DNA of 64,000 bases from SZUA-442 sp963792405 (GTDB lineage Bacteria > Actinomycetota > Acidimicrobiia > Spongiisociales > UBA5794). The stretch is from contig CAWBVU010000006.1 in assembly GCA_963792405.1 (NCBI GenBank), positions 1,302,001 to 1,366,000 of the forward strand, in the 5' to 3' direction. A model generated the notes under the pieces. That model saw nothing but the letters and a program-made list of their open reading frames with translations, did not search any database and was not told the DNA's origin. This document shows, one piece after another, positions 41,632 through 50,711 of the stretch. The position numbers and the translations under genes are program-made. The number at the start of each line of letters is the position of its first letter. Position 1 is the first letter of the stretch.

Positions 41632-43320
41632 GTGGCCACCGCTGACGACTCCGCACGATTCTGCGTCGACCTCATCGGGGGGCTCGCCGATGGCGGCGTG
41701 ACCACGGCGTTCGTCTCCCCCGGATCACGCAACACCCCGCTGACCCTCGCCGCGGCCATGGAGCCACGGATTTCCGACATCAACGTCCGCGACGAGCGAT
41801 CAGCGGGATTCATGGCGGTGGGACTCGCAAAGGCGGCGGGAACACCCGCCGTCGTCATCTGCACCTCGGGATCGGCTGCGACCCACTACTTCCCCTCGAT
41901 CGTCGAGGCGGACCAGGCGACCACCCCGATGGTCGTCCTCACATCGGACCGACCGATTCGCCTGCGTGGCACGGGGGCACCCCAGACCATGGATCAGGTC
42001 GAGCTGTACGGATCCCATGTGTCGCGGTTCATCGATGCCGATGTCACGACGAGCGGCCGAGACGTGGCGGTCGAGCTGCTCACCGCGTCGCTGGGGCCAC
42101 CGGCGGGCCCCGTCCATGCGAACCTCGCCTTCGAGGAGCCACTCGTCCCCGGGTCCTGGCCGCCCCCGCCTTCCCCGATGCCCTGGGCACCTCCACACCG
42201 ACCTCGCACACCCGCAGACGTCGTCGGACGCATCGCGGGCAGACGGGTCCTCATCGTCGCGAGTGGCCGTCAGCAGGCGGACTTCCCCGGGCAGGTGAGG
42301 AGGATCGCGGATGCCCTCGGAGCCGTGGTGCTCGCCGATCCCCAAGTGAGGGCCACCGGCGACGGGGTCATCGCACACGGTGACCTGCTCGCCGACGCTT
42401 CCATCGACGGCGTTCCCGTCCTCGATCACCTCCGCCCCGACGTCGTCCTCAGGCTCGGCCCACTCCCGACCTCCAAGCCCCTGTGGACCTGGCTCGAGTC
42501 GAGCGGGGTGGACCAGATCCTCGTGGACGACTCACGGCTCGAGGACCCCTTGGGGTCGGCCGAGGAGGTTCACCACACCGACCCGGCGACGTTCCTCGCC
42601 GCGCAGGCCACGGGCCCAGCTCCGCAGGACACCGCCTACAGGGACGCATGGCGGGACCTCGACCTCCTCGCGGACGACGCCCTTGCCCGCTCGCTCGACG
42701 TCCTGCCGTTCCCCAACGAGCCGGAGATCGCACGCTCGACGATGGCCTGCGCGCCCTCCGGATCGATCGTGTGGCTTGCGTCATCTCGACCCATTCGCGA
42801 CGTCGATGCCTTCGCCACGCCCAGGGCCGACATCGACGTGCTGTCCAATCGCGGCGTCAACGGCATCGACGGCACCATCTCGTCCGCCATCGGTGCAGCG
42901 CTCAGCGGACGCCCTGTCGTCCTGTTGATCGGTGACGTCGCCGCCCTCCACGACGCCACGGCCTTGTCGGAGGCGGCCCGCCTCCGCGTCCCCCTTCGGA
43001 TCGTCGTCGTCAACAACGACGGTGGCGGGATCTTCTCGTTCCTCCCCCAGGCGCGGTCGGCACTCATCGACCCGGTCGTCTACGAGCGGCACTGGGGAAC
43101 GCCGCATCGCCTGTCGATCGCGGCCATCGCGGCGTCGATGGGCGTGCGCAGCGAGGTGGTGGACGATCTCGCAGCGTTCCGGACTGCGGTGGGGGCATCC
43201 GTGGAGGGCCCCGAGGTGATCGAGCTGCTCACCGATCGCTCGGACAACGTGACTCAGCATGCCGGGATCCGGGCGTCAGTCGACGTCGCCCTGGGTCGTC
43301 GTGATGCAGCGCGCTCGTGA
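41632..43320 (+). CDS. menD: 2-succinyl-5-enolpyruvyl-6-hydroxy-3-cyclohexene-1-carboxylate synthase
   Basis: A 562-residue thiamin-diphosphate enzyme that adds succinyl semialdehyde from 2-oxoglutarate to isochorismate. The N-terminal VSPGSRNTPLTLA and the GAPQTMDQVELYGSHV segment are MenD hallmarks; the diphosphate/Mg site is LLIGDVAALHDATAL and NNDGGGIFSFLPQA. I choose the GTG at 41632 because it is preceded by TAACCT at the leaderless distance and the family begins close to this point; an ATG at 41605 is the alternative. Confidence 0.93.
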   Translation: MATADDSARFCVDLIGGLADGGVTTAFVSPGSRNTPLTLAAAMEPRISDINVRDERSAGFMAVGLAKAAGTPAVVICTSGSAATHYFPSIVEADQATTPMVVLTSDRPIRLRGTGAPQTMDQVELYGSHVSRFIDADVTTSGRDVAVELLTASLGPPAGPVHANLAFEEPLVPGSWPPPPSPMPWAPPHRPRTPADVVGRIAGRRVLIVASGRQQADFPGQVRRIADALGAVVLADPQVRATGDGVIAHGDLLADASIDGVPVLDHLRPDVVLRLGPLPTSKPLWTWLESSGVDQILVDDSRLEDPLGSAEEVHHTDPATFLAAQATGPAPQDTAYRDAWRDLDLLADDALARSLDVLPFPNEPEIARSTMACAPSGSIVWLASSRPIRDVDAFATPRADIDVLSNRGVNGIDGTISSAIGAALSGRPVVLLIGDVAALHDATALSEAARLRVPLRIVVVNNDGGGIFSFLPQARSALIDPVVYERHWGTPHRLSIAAIAASMGVRSEVVDDLAAFRTAVGASVEGPEVIELLTDRSDNVTQHAGIRASVDVALGRRDAARS

Positions 43321-43364
43321 CGGTGTGGGCTCCGTGCGACTCGGGCGCGTCCGCGCGGTGCTCG

Positions 43365-43862
43365 TCAACCGTCATGTCTGGCGAGGAGGGCGTCGGTCTG
43401 GCCGAGCGCCGCTCGGATGCCTTCTTCCATGCCCATCTCGAGGACCTTGTGGAGGTCCTCCGGTGATCGGTACCGGGTGTCGATCACCATTTCGGTCGTC
43501 CCGTCGGCTCGTTCTGCGACGGTGACGATCGTGGTCGAGCCCGGAAGGCTGGTGTCCTCGTTGCCGTCAGGATCGGCGAAGTAGTCCTCCACCTCGAGGC
43601 GGAACGGAGGCTGTGCAGCCACCACTCTCCAACCTCCGTGGTACCGCTCGCCGTCGGGTCCCGTCATGTAGTACTGCACGAGGCCGCCGGGCGACATGTC
43701 GTGGGTGGTCACTGTCGCTGGATGCGACGGTGGCCCCCACCACCGTTCGAGGAGCCGTGGATTCGCCCACAGCTCCCAGACCTGATCGGCGGACGCTGCG
43801 TATTCAGCAACGATCACGAAGCTCCCGGTCTCGACGTCCGTGCGGAGGTCGGTCACAGTCAT
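43365..43862 (-). CDS. SRPBCC (AHSA1-type) domain protein
   Basis: A 165-residue helix-grip protein of the activator-of-Hsp90/SRPBCC family: YAASADQVWELWANPRLLERWWGP near the N-terminus (two conserved Trp-rich turns), GGLVQYYMTGPDG and the C-terminal helix GMEEGIRAALGQTDALLA. Such proteins often bind hydrophobic ligands. Its ATG overlaps the stop of an ArsR-type regulator (ATGA), a pairing widespread in actinobacteria where the regulator controls the small-ligand protein. The ligand is unknown. Confidence 0.85.
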   Translation of the reverse strand: MTVTDLRTDVETGSFVIVAEYAASADQVWELWANPRLLERWWGPPSHPATVTTHDMSPGGLVQYYMTGPDGERYHGGWRVVAAQPPFRLEVEDYFADPDGNEDTSLPGSTTIVTVAERADGTTEMVIDTRYRSPEDLHKVLEMGMEEGIRAALGQTDALLARHDG

Positions 43863-44209
43863 TCCTCTGTTCCTCTCGATCGGTCGGCGAGGACGTCGCC
43901 GAATCGTGTCAGACGCTCTCGCCACATCGCTTCGAGGCCGTCGAGGGTCCCCCGGGCTGCCGTCAACGCCTCACGTCTCGTCGTCACGATCTGCTCACGT
44001 CCACGGCGTTCCTTGACGACGAGACCCGCGGATTCGAGCACCCCCACGTGCTTCTGAACCGCCGTCACACTGATCGGATAGCGCCGAGCGAGCGCAGAGA
44101 CGGAGTGCTCACCGGTGGCGGCCTGGATCACGATGTCCCGACGTGTGGCGTCGGCCAGCGCGTGAAAGAGGCGGTCGACCTCGACATCCGACGCATTATC
44201 TATAACCAT
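43859..44209 (-). CDS. ArsR-family transcriptional regulator (with SRPBCC partner)
   Basis: A 116-residue winged-helix protein. The DNA-recognition helix lies in the region ALARRYPISVTAVQKHVGVL (about 40-59), followed by the wing VVKERRGREQ. The cysteine metal sites of metal-sensing ArsR proteins are absent, so it probably senses something else. It is the first gene of a coupled pair. The start codon sits inside a 20-base palindrome that overlaps the -10 box, so autorepression is likely. Confidence 0.9.
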   Translation of the reverse strand: MVIDNASDVEVDRLFHALADATRRDIVIQAATGEHSVSALARRYPISVTAVQKHVGVLESAGLVVKERRGREQIVTTRREALTAARGTLDGLEAMWRERLTRFGDVLADRSRGTEE

Positions 44210-44246
44210 ATGGTTGTAGGTTATGTGGGTGGGCGCGCAATGTCAA
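44200..44246 (-). promoter_or_regulatory. ArsR-SRPBCC promoter with embedded operator, leaderless
   Basis: A perfect -35 box TTGACA (44246-44241), a 17-base spacer and TAACCT (44223-44218) stand eight bases before the ATG. An almost perfect palindrome, CTATAACCAT/ATGGTTGTAG (44200-44219, 9 of 10 pairs), overlaps the end of the -10 box, the start point and the start codon. Binding there would block initiation. Confidence 0.65.
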
Positions 44247-44335
44247 GCGCCTGCGGCGCCGACATCCATGCCGATGGAGACGGCAGACCGAGGGGTCGCG
44301 CACCGTGGTGCCCTGGTGGATCCCGGCAGGAGGCG

Positions 44336-45652
44336 CTAGGTGGACGCGACGAGGTCGAGGAGCGGTCGGAGTTTCAACCGAGTCTCGACGAGTTCCGCTG
44401 CGGGGTCCGAGTCGGCGACGATGCCCGCGCCCGCGAACAGCGTGGTGGTGCCACCCTCGATGAGGCCGCACCTCAGCGCGATGGCGACGGCGCCGTCGCC
44501 CGACGGTGTCATCCACCCGACACCACCCGTGTACCAGCCGCGGTCGATGGGCTCGCGGTCGATGATGTAGTCCAGCGCCGCACGACGGGGGACGCCCCCG
44601 ACCGCCGGTGTCGGGTGCACGGCGCCCACCACGTCGAGCACACTCGTTCCCGCTGCGACCCTGCCCGAGATCTCCGTGGAGAGGTGCTGGACGGTGGCCA
44701 TCTTCTTGAGGACGGGGCTCGTCGGGATCACGAGATCCTCGACCACTCCTGAGAGGCGCTCGGCCATGTCCTCGACGACCAGGCGATGCTCCCGCTGATC
44801 CTTCGCCGAGGCCATGAGGGCGACGCCGAGCGCGGTGTCGTCGTCGTCCCCTTCCCCCCGTCCGGCCGAGCCCGCGAGAGGGTTCGATCGGAAGGCCGAT
44901 GCCCGGACCTCGGCGAGCAGTTCGGGACTGGCGCCCATGAACACGCTCCCGCCGGACTTCCACGCGAACGTGTAGCAGAGCGGATACGCGAGGACGAGCT
45001 GCCGGAAGACGCGCAGGATCGCCACCTCCTCCGAGCTGTGCACCCTGACGGATCTCGCGAGGACGACCTTGTCGAGCTCGCCCGCTTCGATGACCTTCAC
45101 GGCGTCGGCGACCAACCGTGCCCACTCCGCCACGTGGGGGTGGGACTCGATCGCGTGGTCGCCGAAGTCGACGACCGGGAGCCACTCGGGTCTGCGCATC
45201 GACGCAAGCAGATCGAGGGTCGGCGCCGGGTCCTCCCCCTCCGGAACGGTGACGCTCAGCGTCGAGCGTTCCCCGATGCGCTGGATCGCGATCCTCGGCA
45301 CGAACGCCTCGGCGGATCGGAAGTCCTTCCACAGGCCGCCGGGGGGAAGGCGATCGAGGAACGAGTAGCCGAGGAAGGCGATGATGCCGGGGACGTCGAG
45401 GCTCGTGACACCGGCCGCCAGCCGGTCGAAACGCTCCGGACCCTCGGCAGAGGCATACCACGCGGTCCCGAGGCCGACGAGGCGATCGCCGTTCGGCATG
45501 GAGTAGGCGACCGCTCTGTCGACGAGGCTCGCTCCGGTTCGTGCGAAGTCGAACGGATCGATGTCGACGTCGATCCGGGCGATCCGGAGGTCACCGCCTG
45601 TGGGCAGTTGACCAGCGAGTCGCTCGACCTGGTCGGAGGTGACGATGTGCAC
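44336..45652 (-). CDS. menF: isochorismate synthase
   Basis: A 438-residue chorismate-utilising enzyme that feeds menaquinone synthesis. The C-terminal catalytic domain shows ELDKVVLARS, FMGASPELL, STEISGRV, VGAVHPTPAVGGVPRRAAL and GWYTGGVGWM. The lysine in LDKVVLARS is the general base used by isochorismate synthases. It is not next to menE-menD but is about 1 kb away on the opposite strand. A siderophore role (EntC/DhbC type) cannot be excluded, but no siderophore genes are present. GTG start, TACCCT six bases upstream. Confidence 0.9.
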   Translation of the reverse strand: MHIVTSDQVERLAGQLPTGGDLRIARIDVDIDPFDFARTGASLVDRAVAYSMPNGDRLVGLGTAWYASAEGPERFDRLAAGVTSLDVPGIIAFLGYSFLDRLPPGGLWKDFRSAEAFVPRIAIQRIGERSTLSVTVPEGEDPAPTLDLLASMRRPEWLPVVDFGDHAIESHPHVAEWARLVADAVKVIEAGELDKVVLARSVRVHSSEEVAILRVFRQLVLAYPLCYTFAWKSGGSVFMGASPELLAEVRASAFRSNPLAGSAGRGEGDDDDTALGVALMASAKDQREHRLVVEDMAERLSGVVEDLVIPTSPVLKKMATVQHLSTEISGRVAAGTSVLDVVGAVHPTPAVGGVPRRAALDYIIDREPIDRGWYTGGVGWMTPSGDGAVAIALRCGLIEGGTTTLFAGAGIVADSDPAAELVETRLKLRPLLDLVAST

Positions 45653-45658
45653 GGCCGG

Positions 45659-45664
45659 AGGGTA
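45659..45664 (-). promoter_or_regulatory. putative -10 box, leaderless promoter of menF
   Basis: TACCCT on the minus strand, six bases before the GTG at 45652. Confidence 0.42.
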
Positions 45665-45673
45665 CCGCGCCGG

Positions 45674-46318
45674 TCACGCGAGCCGGGCCTGGGACGCCAG
45701 ATGGCGCTCGTACGGGTCCAGGCGGAACCGGACGTAGGCGATCATGAGGAAGATGACGGCCCCCATCACGGGCCATCCGACGAGGGTGCGGTCGATGATG
45801 AACTCCGATCCGCTCACGTTGCCGAGGTGCCATGCCTCCCATGCCGTCAGGGAGAGTTCCGCCACGGCCCACACGAGCGTGATCTGGGCCGCCACACGCC
45901 GATACGCGGCATGGCCCATCGACAGATACCGGTACCGCACGACAATCGGCAGGACGTACCCCGCGATCGGATGCCTCGTGAAGGCCGTGGCGGCAACGGC
46001 GAGGGCGACCACGGCGCTGGTCGCGACACCGAAGCCGAAGAAGACGTTCTCGGACCCCGTGAGGACGCCGGCGATGCCGCGAACCACGACGTACCCGAGC
46101 GAGATGGGGAGCAGCCAGCCGATCGCCTGCCGACGACTCCGACGGTACAGGATCAGGGCGACGGACAGGACGGTGGCCGCCACCATGCCCGGGATGAGCC
46201 CGAACCACTGGTTGGCGGCGAGGAACGCGACACTCGGTCCGAGGGACGCGACGATGCCCGACGGCCCACGACGCTGCTGCTCGATGAGCTGGGGGATGCG
46301 ATCAGGTATGGATGCCAT
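45674..46318 (-). CDS. DUF3159-type membrane protein
   Basis: A 214-residue integral membrane protein with about six helices. LGPSVAFLAANQWFGLIPGMVAA near the N-terminus and the RRSRRQAI loop resemble the actinobacterial DUF3159 family, whose function is unknown. It lies 21 bases upstream of menF and 63 bases after the alpha/beta hydrolase on the same strand. The ATG is preceded by CGGGAG. The family assignment is by eye. Confidence 0.7.
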   Translation of the reverse strand: MASIPDRIPQLIEQQRRGPSGIVASLGPSVAFLAANQWFGLIPGMVAATVLSVALILYRRSRRQAIGWLLPISLGYVVVRGIAGVLTGSENVFFGFGVATSAVVALAVAATAFTRHPIAGYVLPIVVRYRYLSMGHAAYRRVAAQITLVWAVAELSLTAWEAWHLGNVSGSEFIIDRTLVGWPVMGAVIFLMIAYVRFRLDPYERHLASQARLA

Positions 46319-46381
46319 GGGTGCTCCCGGGTTCGCCTCCGCAACACAGCGGCGTCGAACGCTATTCCCCATCGTGGTTCA

Positions 46382-47206
46382 CTACTGTGCCAGCTCTTCC
46401 ACGACCAGCTCGGCGATCACGGTCGGACGCTCCATGGGGACGAGATGGCCCGCCCCCTCGATCACCACCAGCTCCACGTCACGGAATCGATCGATGAGCC
46501 GATCGAGGTACACCCCTCGGTGGGTGTCGGACGCCTCCCCCGCCACGAGGACCACGGGGAGGTCGAGCTCGTGGAGCCGATCCCAGGTGTCCACGTTGTT
46601 GCCCTCCCGGTAGTAGTCGGCCTCGACCTCCGGTTCACACCGGATCGTCCATCCCTCGGGACCAGGGCCCCAGGCGTGGTCGACGTACAGGTCGAGGACG
46701 TCGGGATCCCATGCCGCAAACGGCCCCCCCGATGCGAATCGCAGGCGAGCCGCCTCCCTGTCCGGGAAGACGCGCCTCCGATTCCCTGCCACCTCCGCCA
46801 ATGGGATGTCGGCGCGCCCGTGCGGCGGCGGGAAGAGGATGGGCTCCACGAGGATGAGCGCACGGAACGTACCGGGGCGGAGGAGCTCCGCCCGCGCCAG
46901 GGACGCCCCGCCCATCGAGTGGCCGACGCCGACCACGCCAGACACCCCCTCGCCGAGGACGGCGAGGATGTCGAGCGCCAGCGGGTGCCAAGGACACGGT
47001 GGCGAGATCGGGCCGCTCTCGCCATGACCGCGCAGGTCCATCGAGAGCCATGACACGCCGGGCGCGGTGACCGACACGCGGTCCGCAACGGGCCGCCAGA
47101 GCTCCTTGCAGAAGCCGTTGGCGTGGACGAGGAGGAGGTCCGGCACCCCTTCCGCCGCGCCCTCGACTGCGATCGGGAACCCGTCGTGGCCGCTACGCCT
47201 CGGCAT
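46382..47206 (-). CDS. alpha/beta hydrolase
   Basis: A 274-residue hydrolase. VHANGFCKELW contains the oxyanion loop, the nucleophile Ser lies in VGHSMGG (about 99-105), DLRGHGES precedes it and the catalytic His is in GAGHLVPMERP near the C-terminus. The family includes MenH, but nothing specific for MenH is evident, although it is close to menF. Its ATG overlaps the stop of the CBS-BON gene by 14 bases, so the two are coupled. Confidence 0.87.
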   Translation of the reverse strand: MPRRSGHDGFPIAVEGAAEGVPDLLLVHANGFCKELWRPVADRVSVTAPGVSWLSMDLRGHGESGPISPPCPWHPLALDILAVLGEGVSGVVGVGHSMGGASLARAELLRPGTFRALILVEPILFPPPHGRADIPLAEVAGNRRRVFPDREAARLRFASGGPFAAWDPDVLDLYVDHAWGPGPEGWTIRCEPEVEADYYREGNNVDTWDRLHELDLPVVLVAGEASDTHRGVYLDRLIDRFRDVELVVIEGAGHLVPMERPTVIAELVVEELAQ

Positions 47207-47807
47207 CGGCCTCGGTGTCGTCGATCCGCCAGTCGAGTTCGTTCTCGACGTCGACGACGCCGTCGAGGCGGCGAGCGAGCTCCTCGACGAGCCGCGCCTC
47301 GGTCCGCGTCCCGATCGTCCCCACGAAGGTCACGACGCCGTTCGCCACCCGCACGTCGACCGTCTCGGGATCGACGAACAGCACACGACGGATGAGGTCC
47401 TCTCGGATCTCATCCTCGATGAGGTCATCGGGCCGCGTGAACGCCGCCACGATGTCGAACCGGGAGATGATGCCGACCATCCTGCTGTCCTCGACCACGA
47501 GCACACGCTTGACCCCGTGCTCTTGCATGTACCTCGCCGCATCCATGATCTCGAGATCGGGAGACACGCTCAGCACCGAGTGGGACATGACCTCGGCCAC
47601 CATGGTGGGCACCGGCTTGCCATCGGCGCGTTCGAGCTCCATCGCGAGGAAGTCACCTTCCGTGATGATGCCGAGCACGTGGTCCTCGGGATCGACGACC
47701 GGCAGACCCGACACCCGATAACGGAACATCATCCGGGCGGCATCCCTCGTCGACGTCGTCGGCCCCACGGCCACGACGTCGGTCGACATCAGGTCGCGCA
47801 CATGCAT
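47193..47807 (-). CDS. CBS-domain pair with C-terminal BON domain
   Basis: A 204-residue protein: two CBS domains (about 1-55 and 65-125) that typically bind adenine nucleotides, then a BON domain (about 132-190, with VRVANGVVTFVGTI). No membrane segment. The combination is common in actinobacteria and acts as an energy-sensing module on partner enzymes. GAGGAGG lies eight bases before the ATG. It follows the GNAT/acyl-CoA synthetase gene by 13 bases, which makes that enzyme a plausible partner; the link is inference. Confidence 0.88.
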   Translation of the reverse strand: MHVRDLMSTDVVAVGPTTSTRDAARMMFRYRVSGLPVVDPEDHVLGIITEGDFLAMELERADGKPVPTMVAEVMSHSVLSVSPDLEIMDAARYMQEHGVKRVLVVEDSRMVGIISRFDIVAAFTRPDDLIEDEIREDLIRRVLFVDPETVDVRVANGVVTFVGTIGTRTEARLVEELARRLDGVVDVENELDWRIDDTEADAEA

Positions 47808-47820
47808 GCTCCGCACCTCC

Positions 47821-50577
47821 TCACAGGGCCGACGGAAGGTCCGTCCTCGATGGGATCCAACTTCCCTCGACGGGACGTACCTTGATGCGTGCGTCCACGA
47901 TACGCACACCCTGCCCCGGGGTGCCCACTTTCACCGGGTTCAGGTCCATCTCGAAGATCTCGGGGATGTCGTCCACCATCTGGGAGACCCGCAACAGGGT
48001 GTCCACGACCGCTTCGATGTCACCCTGGTCACCGCCGCGGTACCCCTCGAGCAGCCTCGCGGACTTCACGTCGGCGATCATGCTCCGGGCGTCGGTGTCG
48101 GTGAGGGGAGCGATCCGGAAGGCGACGTCACCGATCAGCTCGACGAAGACACCGCCGAGACCGAAGACGATGAGCGGCCCGAAATTGCCATCCTCCACCA
48201 TGCCGACGAGGACCTCATGGCCCCCGTGGACGAACTCCTGGACGAGCACACCCTCGGGATCCGGCACTGCAGCCGTGACCTGTGCGAACGCAGCTGCGAT
48301 CGCATCGGCCCCGGAGACGTCGAGCGCGACACCGCCGACATCGGACTTGTGGACGGCGGACGGCGAGATCACCTTGAGGACGATGGACGAACCGAGCTCG
48401 TGTGCGAAGGCCACGGCCTCGTCCGGCGTGGACACGACCGCGGTCCTGGGGATGCGCATACCGTACGCCGTGAGGACCGCGTCCACGGCCTCGGGCGCGA
48501 GCCACTCACCCTCACTCGATGCATTCGCCACCGCACTGTCCACGACGGACCGAGCCGTCGCCGGGTCGATGTCGTCGAGCGTCACCCTGTGCCCGACCGG
48601 CTCGTCGAGCCACTCCGAGTAGTCGAGGGCCTTGCGCAGCGCATTGGCGGCGCGTTCGGGGAACGGGAACACGGGGAACCTGACACTGTTGCTGGCCAGT
48701 TCCGTCGGTGCACCACCGCTGTGCATGTAGACGCTGAGGAACGTCTTGTCGTGCGGCGACTCCTCGACCGCCTCCTTGATCGCCGTCGCCGTCTCGTGGA
48801 CGCCGATGGTCGATGCGGGGATGTACAGGGCGATCACGGAATCGATCTCGTCGGAGCTCATCAGGAGCTCGATCGTGCGCTTGTACTCGTCCGGCCCCGC
48901 GGCGGCGATCATGTCGACCGGGTTCGCGACGGATGCATCGGAGCTGAGGTACTCACGCATCTGCGCCTGGAGCTCGGGCGAGAACGTCGGGATGTCGAGG
49001 CCGCGGCTCTCGAGTGCATCGACCGCGAGGATCCCCGGCCCACCGGCGTTCGTCACGAGCCCGACCCGGTTTCCCTTGGGCACAGGTTGTGTCGCGAGGA
49101 GCGACGTCACGTCGAAGAGCTCTTCCAGGGTGTCCACCCTCACGACCCCCGCCTGCTCGAAGAGGGCATCCACGGCGACATCGAGGCTTGCGAGCGAGCC
49201 CGTGTGGGACGAAGCCGCCCGCGCTCCAGCTGCGGTGCGGCCGGCCTTCACCGCGACGATGGGCTTGCGCCGACCGATCCTCCGCGCGATCCGGCCGAAG
49301 CGGCGGGGGTTCCCGAACGACTCGAGGTAGAGGAGGATGACATCCGTGTTCGGGTCATCCTCCCAGAACAGGAGCAGGTCGTTGCCCGAGACGTCCGATT
49401 TGTTGCCGACCGACACGAAGGTCGAGATGCCGATGCCGAGCTCCCGTGCGTAGTCGAGGATGGCGAGCCCGAGCGCCCCTGACTGGGATGACATGGCCAC
49501 ATTGCCCCTCTGCGCGGGGGTGGGGCCGAACTGTCCGTCGAGGCTGATCGCTGGGTCCGTGTTGAGGAGCCCCATGCAGTTCGGCCCGATCATCCGCATC
49601 CCCGCGGCGCGTACGATCTCGAGGAGCTCCTTCTCGGCCCGACCGCCTGCCTCGCCCGTCTCCGAGAAGCCCGCCGAGATCACACACAGGCACTTGACAC
49701 CCTTCTCCGCGCACTCCCGTGCGACGTCGGCGACCAGCGGACCGGGGACGACCACGAAGGCGAGGTCGATCGGAACGGGGATGTCGAGGACGGACGGAAA
49801 CGTCGGAATCGAACGGATGAACGGGGATTTCGGGTTCACCGGATACACGGGCCCGCGGTAGTCGGCGTTGATGATGTTGTTGAAGAGGCGCCCCCCGATC
49901 GAGGCCTTGTTCCTGCTCGCTCCGATCACGGCGATCGACTGCGGATAGAAGAAGGGCATGATGCTCGCGGCCGTCGATCTCCGCTCGGCCTCCCCCTCGG
50001 CCTCGAGGACCGCATCCGACTCGACCGTGGGGAACGACACCGTGTAGACGCCCTCATCGATCTCGCGTGAGAGGGTGAATCCGGAGTTCCGGAACACCCG
50101 CATCATCGCGTGGTTGTCGGCAAGGAGGAATGCGCGGAAGCCCGTGATGTTGCGCGTGCGCGCATACGCCGTGAGGCGGAACAGCAGCAGGGTGCCGATG
50201 CCCCTCCCCTGCATCCCGTCGGCGACGGTGAAGGCAACCTCGGCGAGGCTCGGGTCCGTGTCCATGGCGTTGTAGCGGCCGACGCCGACGATCCGACCGT
50301 CGAGGATCGCCACGAAGGCCATCCGGCCGTCGTAGTCGAGCCTGGTGAACTCGGCGAGCTCCTCGGTCGTGAGCTCGCGCTTGACGCGGAAGAAGCGGAA
50401 GTAGCTGCTCTCGGTCGACATCGAGCGGACGAGGTCCTGGAGACCTTCGGCGTCGCCGGGTGCGATGGGACGGACGCGTACCGTCCCCCCATCCTTGAGC
50501 ACGGCGCTCTGCTCCCAGTCGGCGGGATACCCGGGGGGCGGATTCTCGACAGTCGGCGGGACGAACGTGGTGGTCAT
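47821..50577 (-). CDS. GNAT domain fused to ADP-forming acyl-CoA synthetase
   Basis: A 918-residue protein. An N-terminal GNAT domain (about 30-190, with VADGMQGRGIGTLLLFRL) precedes a CoA-binding domain (IAVIGASRNKASIGG), a ligase-type domain with the phospho-His motif SSHTGS, and a C-terminal ATP-grasp domain with VLKVISPSAVHKSDVGG and EFVHGGHEVLVGM. The layout matches the Pat/YfiQ lysine acetyltransferases, in which the synthetase part is often inactive, but the phospho-His and ATP-grasp residues appear intact. AAGGA precedes the ATG by four bases. Either acyl-CoA formation or protein acylation is possible. Confidence 0.88.
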   Translation of the reverse strand: MTTTFVPPTVENPPPGYPADWEQSAVLKDGGTVRVRPIAPGDAEGLQDLVRSMSTESSYFRFFRVKRELTTEELAEFTRLDYDGRMAFVAILDGRIVGVGRYNAMDTDPSLAEVAFTVADGMQGRGIGTLLLFRLTAYARTRNITGFRAFLLADNHAMMRVFRNSGFTLSREIDEGVYTVSFPTVESDAVLEAEGEAERRSTAASIMPFFYPQSIAVIGASRNKASIGGRLFNNIINADYRGPVYPVNPKSPFIRSIPTFPSVLDIPVPIDLAFVVVPGPLVADVARECAEKGVKCLCVISAGFSETGEAGGRAEKELLEIVRAAGMRMIGPNCMGLLNTDPAISLDGQFGPTPAQRGNVAMSSQSGALGLAILDYARELGIGISTFVSVGNKSDVSGNDLLLFWEDDPNTDVILLYLESFGNPRRFGRIARRIGRRKPIVAVKAGRTAAGARAASSHTGSLASLDVAVDALFEQAGVVRVDTLEELFDVTSLLATQPVPKGNRVGLVTNAGGPGILAVDALESRGLDIPTFSPELQAQMREYLSSDASVANPVDMIAAAGPDEYKRTIELLMSSDEIDSVIALYIPASTIGVHETATAIKEAVEESPHDKTFLSVYMHSGGAPTELASNSVRFPVFPFPERAANALRKALDYSEWLDEPVGHRVTLDDIDPATARSVVDSAVANASSEGEWLAPEAVDAVLTAYGMRIPRTAVVSTPDEAVAFAHELGSSIVLKVISPSAVHKSDVGGVALDVSGADAIAAAFAQVTAAVPDPEGVLVQEFVHGGHEVLVGMVEDGNFGPLIVFGLGGVFVELIGDVAFRIAPLTDTDARSMIADVKSARLLEGYRGGDQGDIEAVVDTLLRVSQMVDDIPEIFEMDLNPVKVGTPGQGVRIVDARIKVRPVEGSWIPSRTDLPSAL

Positions 50578-50667
50578 GGGTCCTTCTCTCGTGGACACCA
50601 TGATTCTCGCACGGACGGGCACCCTGGGTTCCGACAGGGACACGGGGCGTCAGCGACGTGGCCCCGC

Positions 50668-50705
50668 GCCACCATATCGACGTTCGTCGATATGGTGGCT
50701 AGTCT
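50668..50705 (+). promoter_or_regulatory. operator and promoter of the thiol-rich ArsR gene
   Basis: A perfect 15-base inverted repeat with a two-base centre (50668-50682 and 50685-50699, arm GCCACCATATCGACG) covers the candidate -35 box TCGACG (50677-50682) and the spacer. TAGTCT (50700-50705) follows after 17 bases and lies six bases before the ATG at 50712. Position and symmetry fit an ArsR operator and a leaderless transcript. Confidence 0.65.
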
Positions 50706-50711
50706 GGCGCC

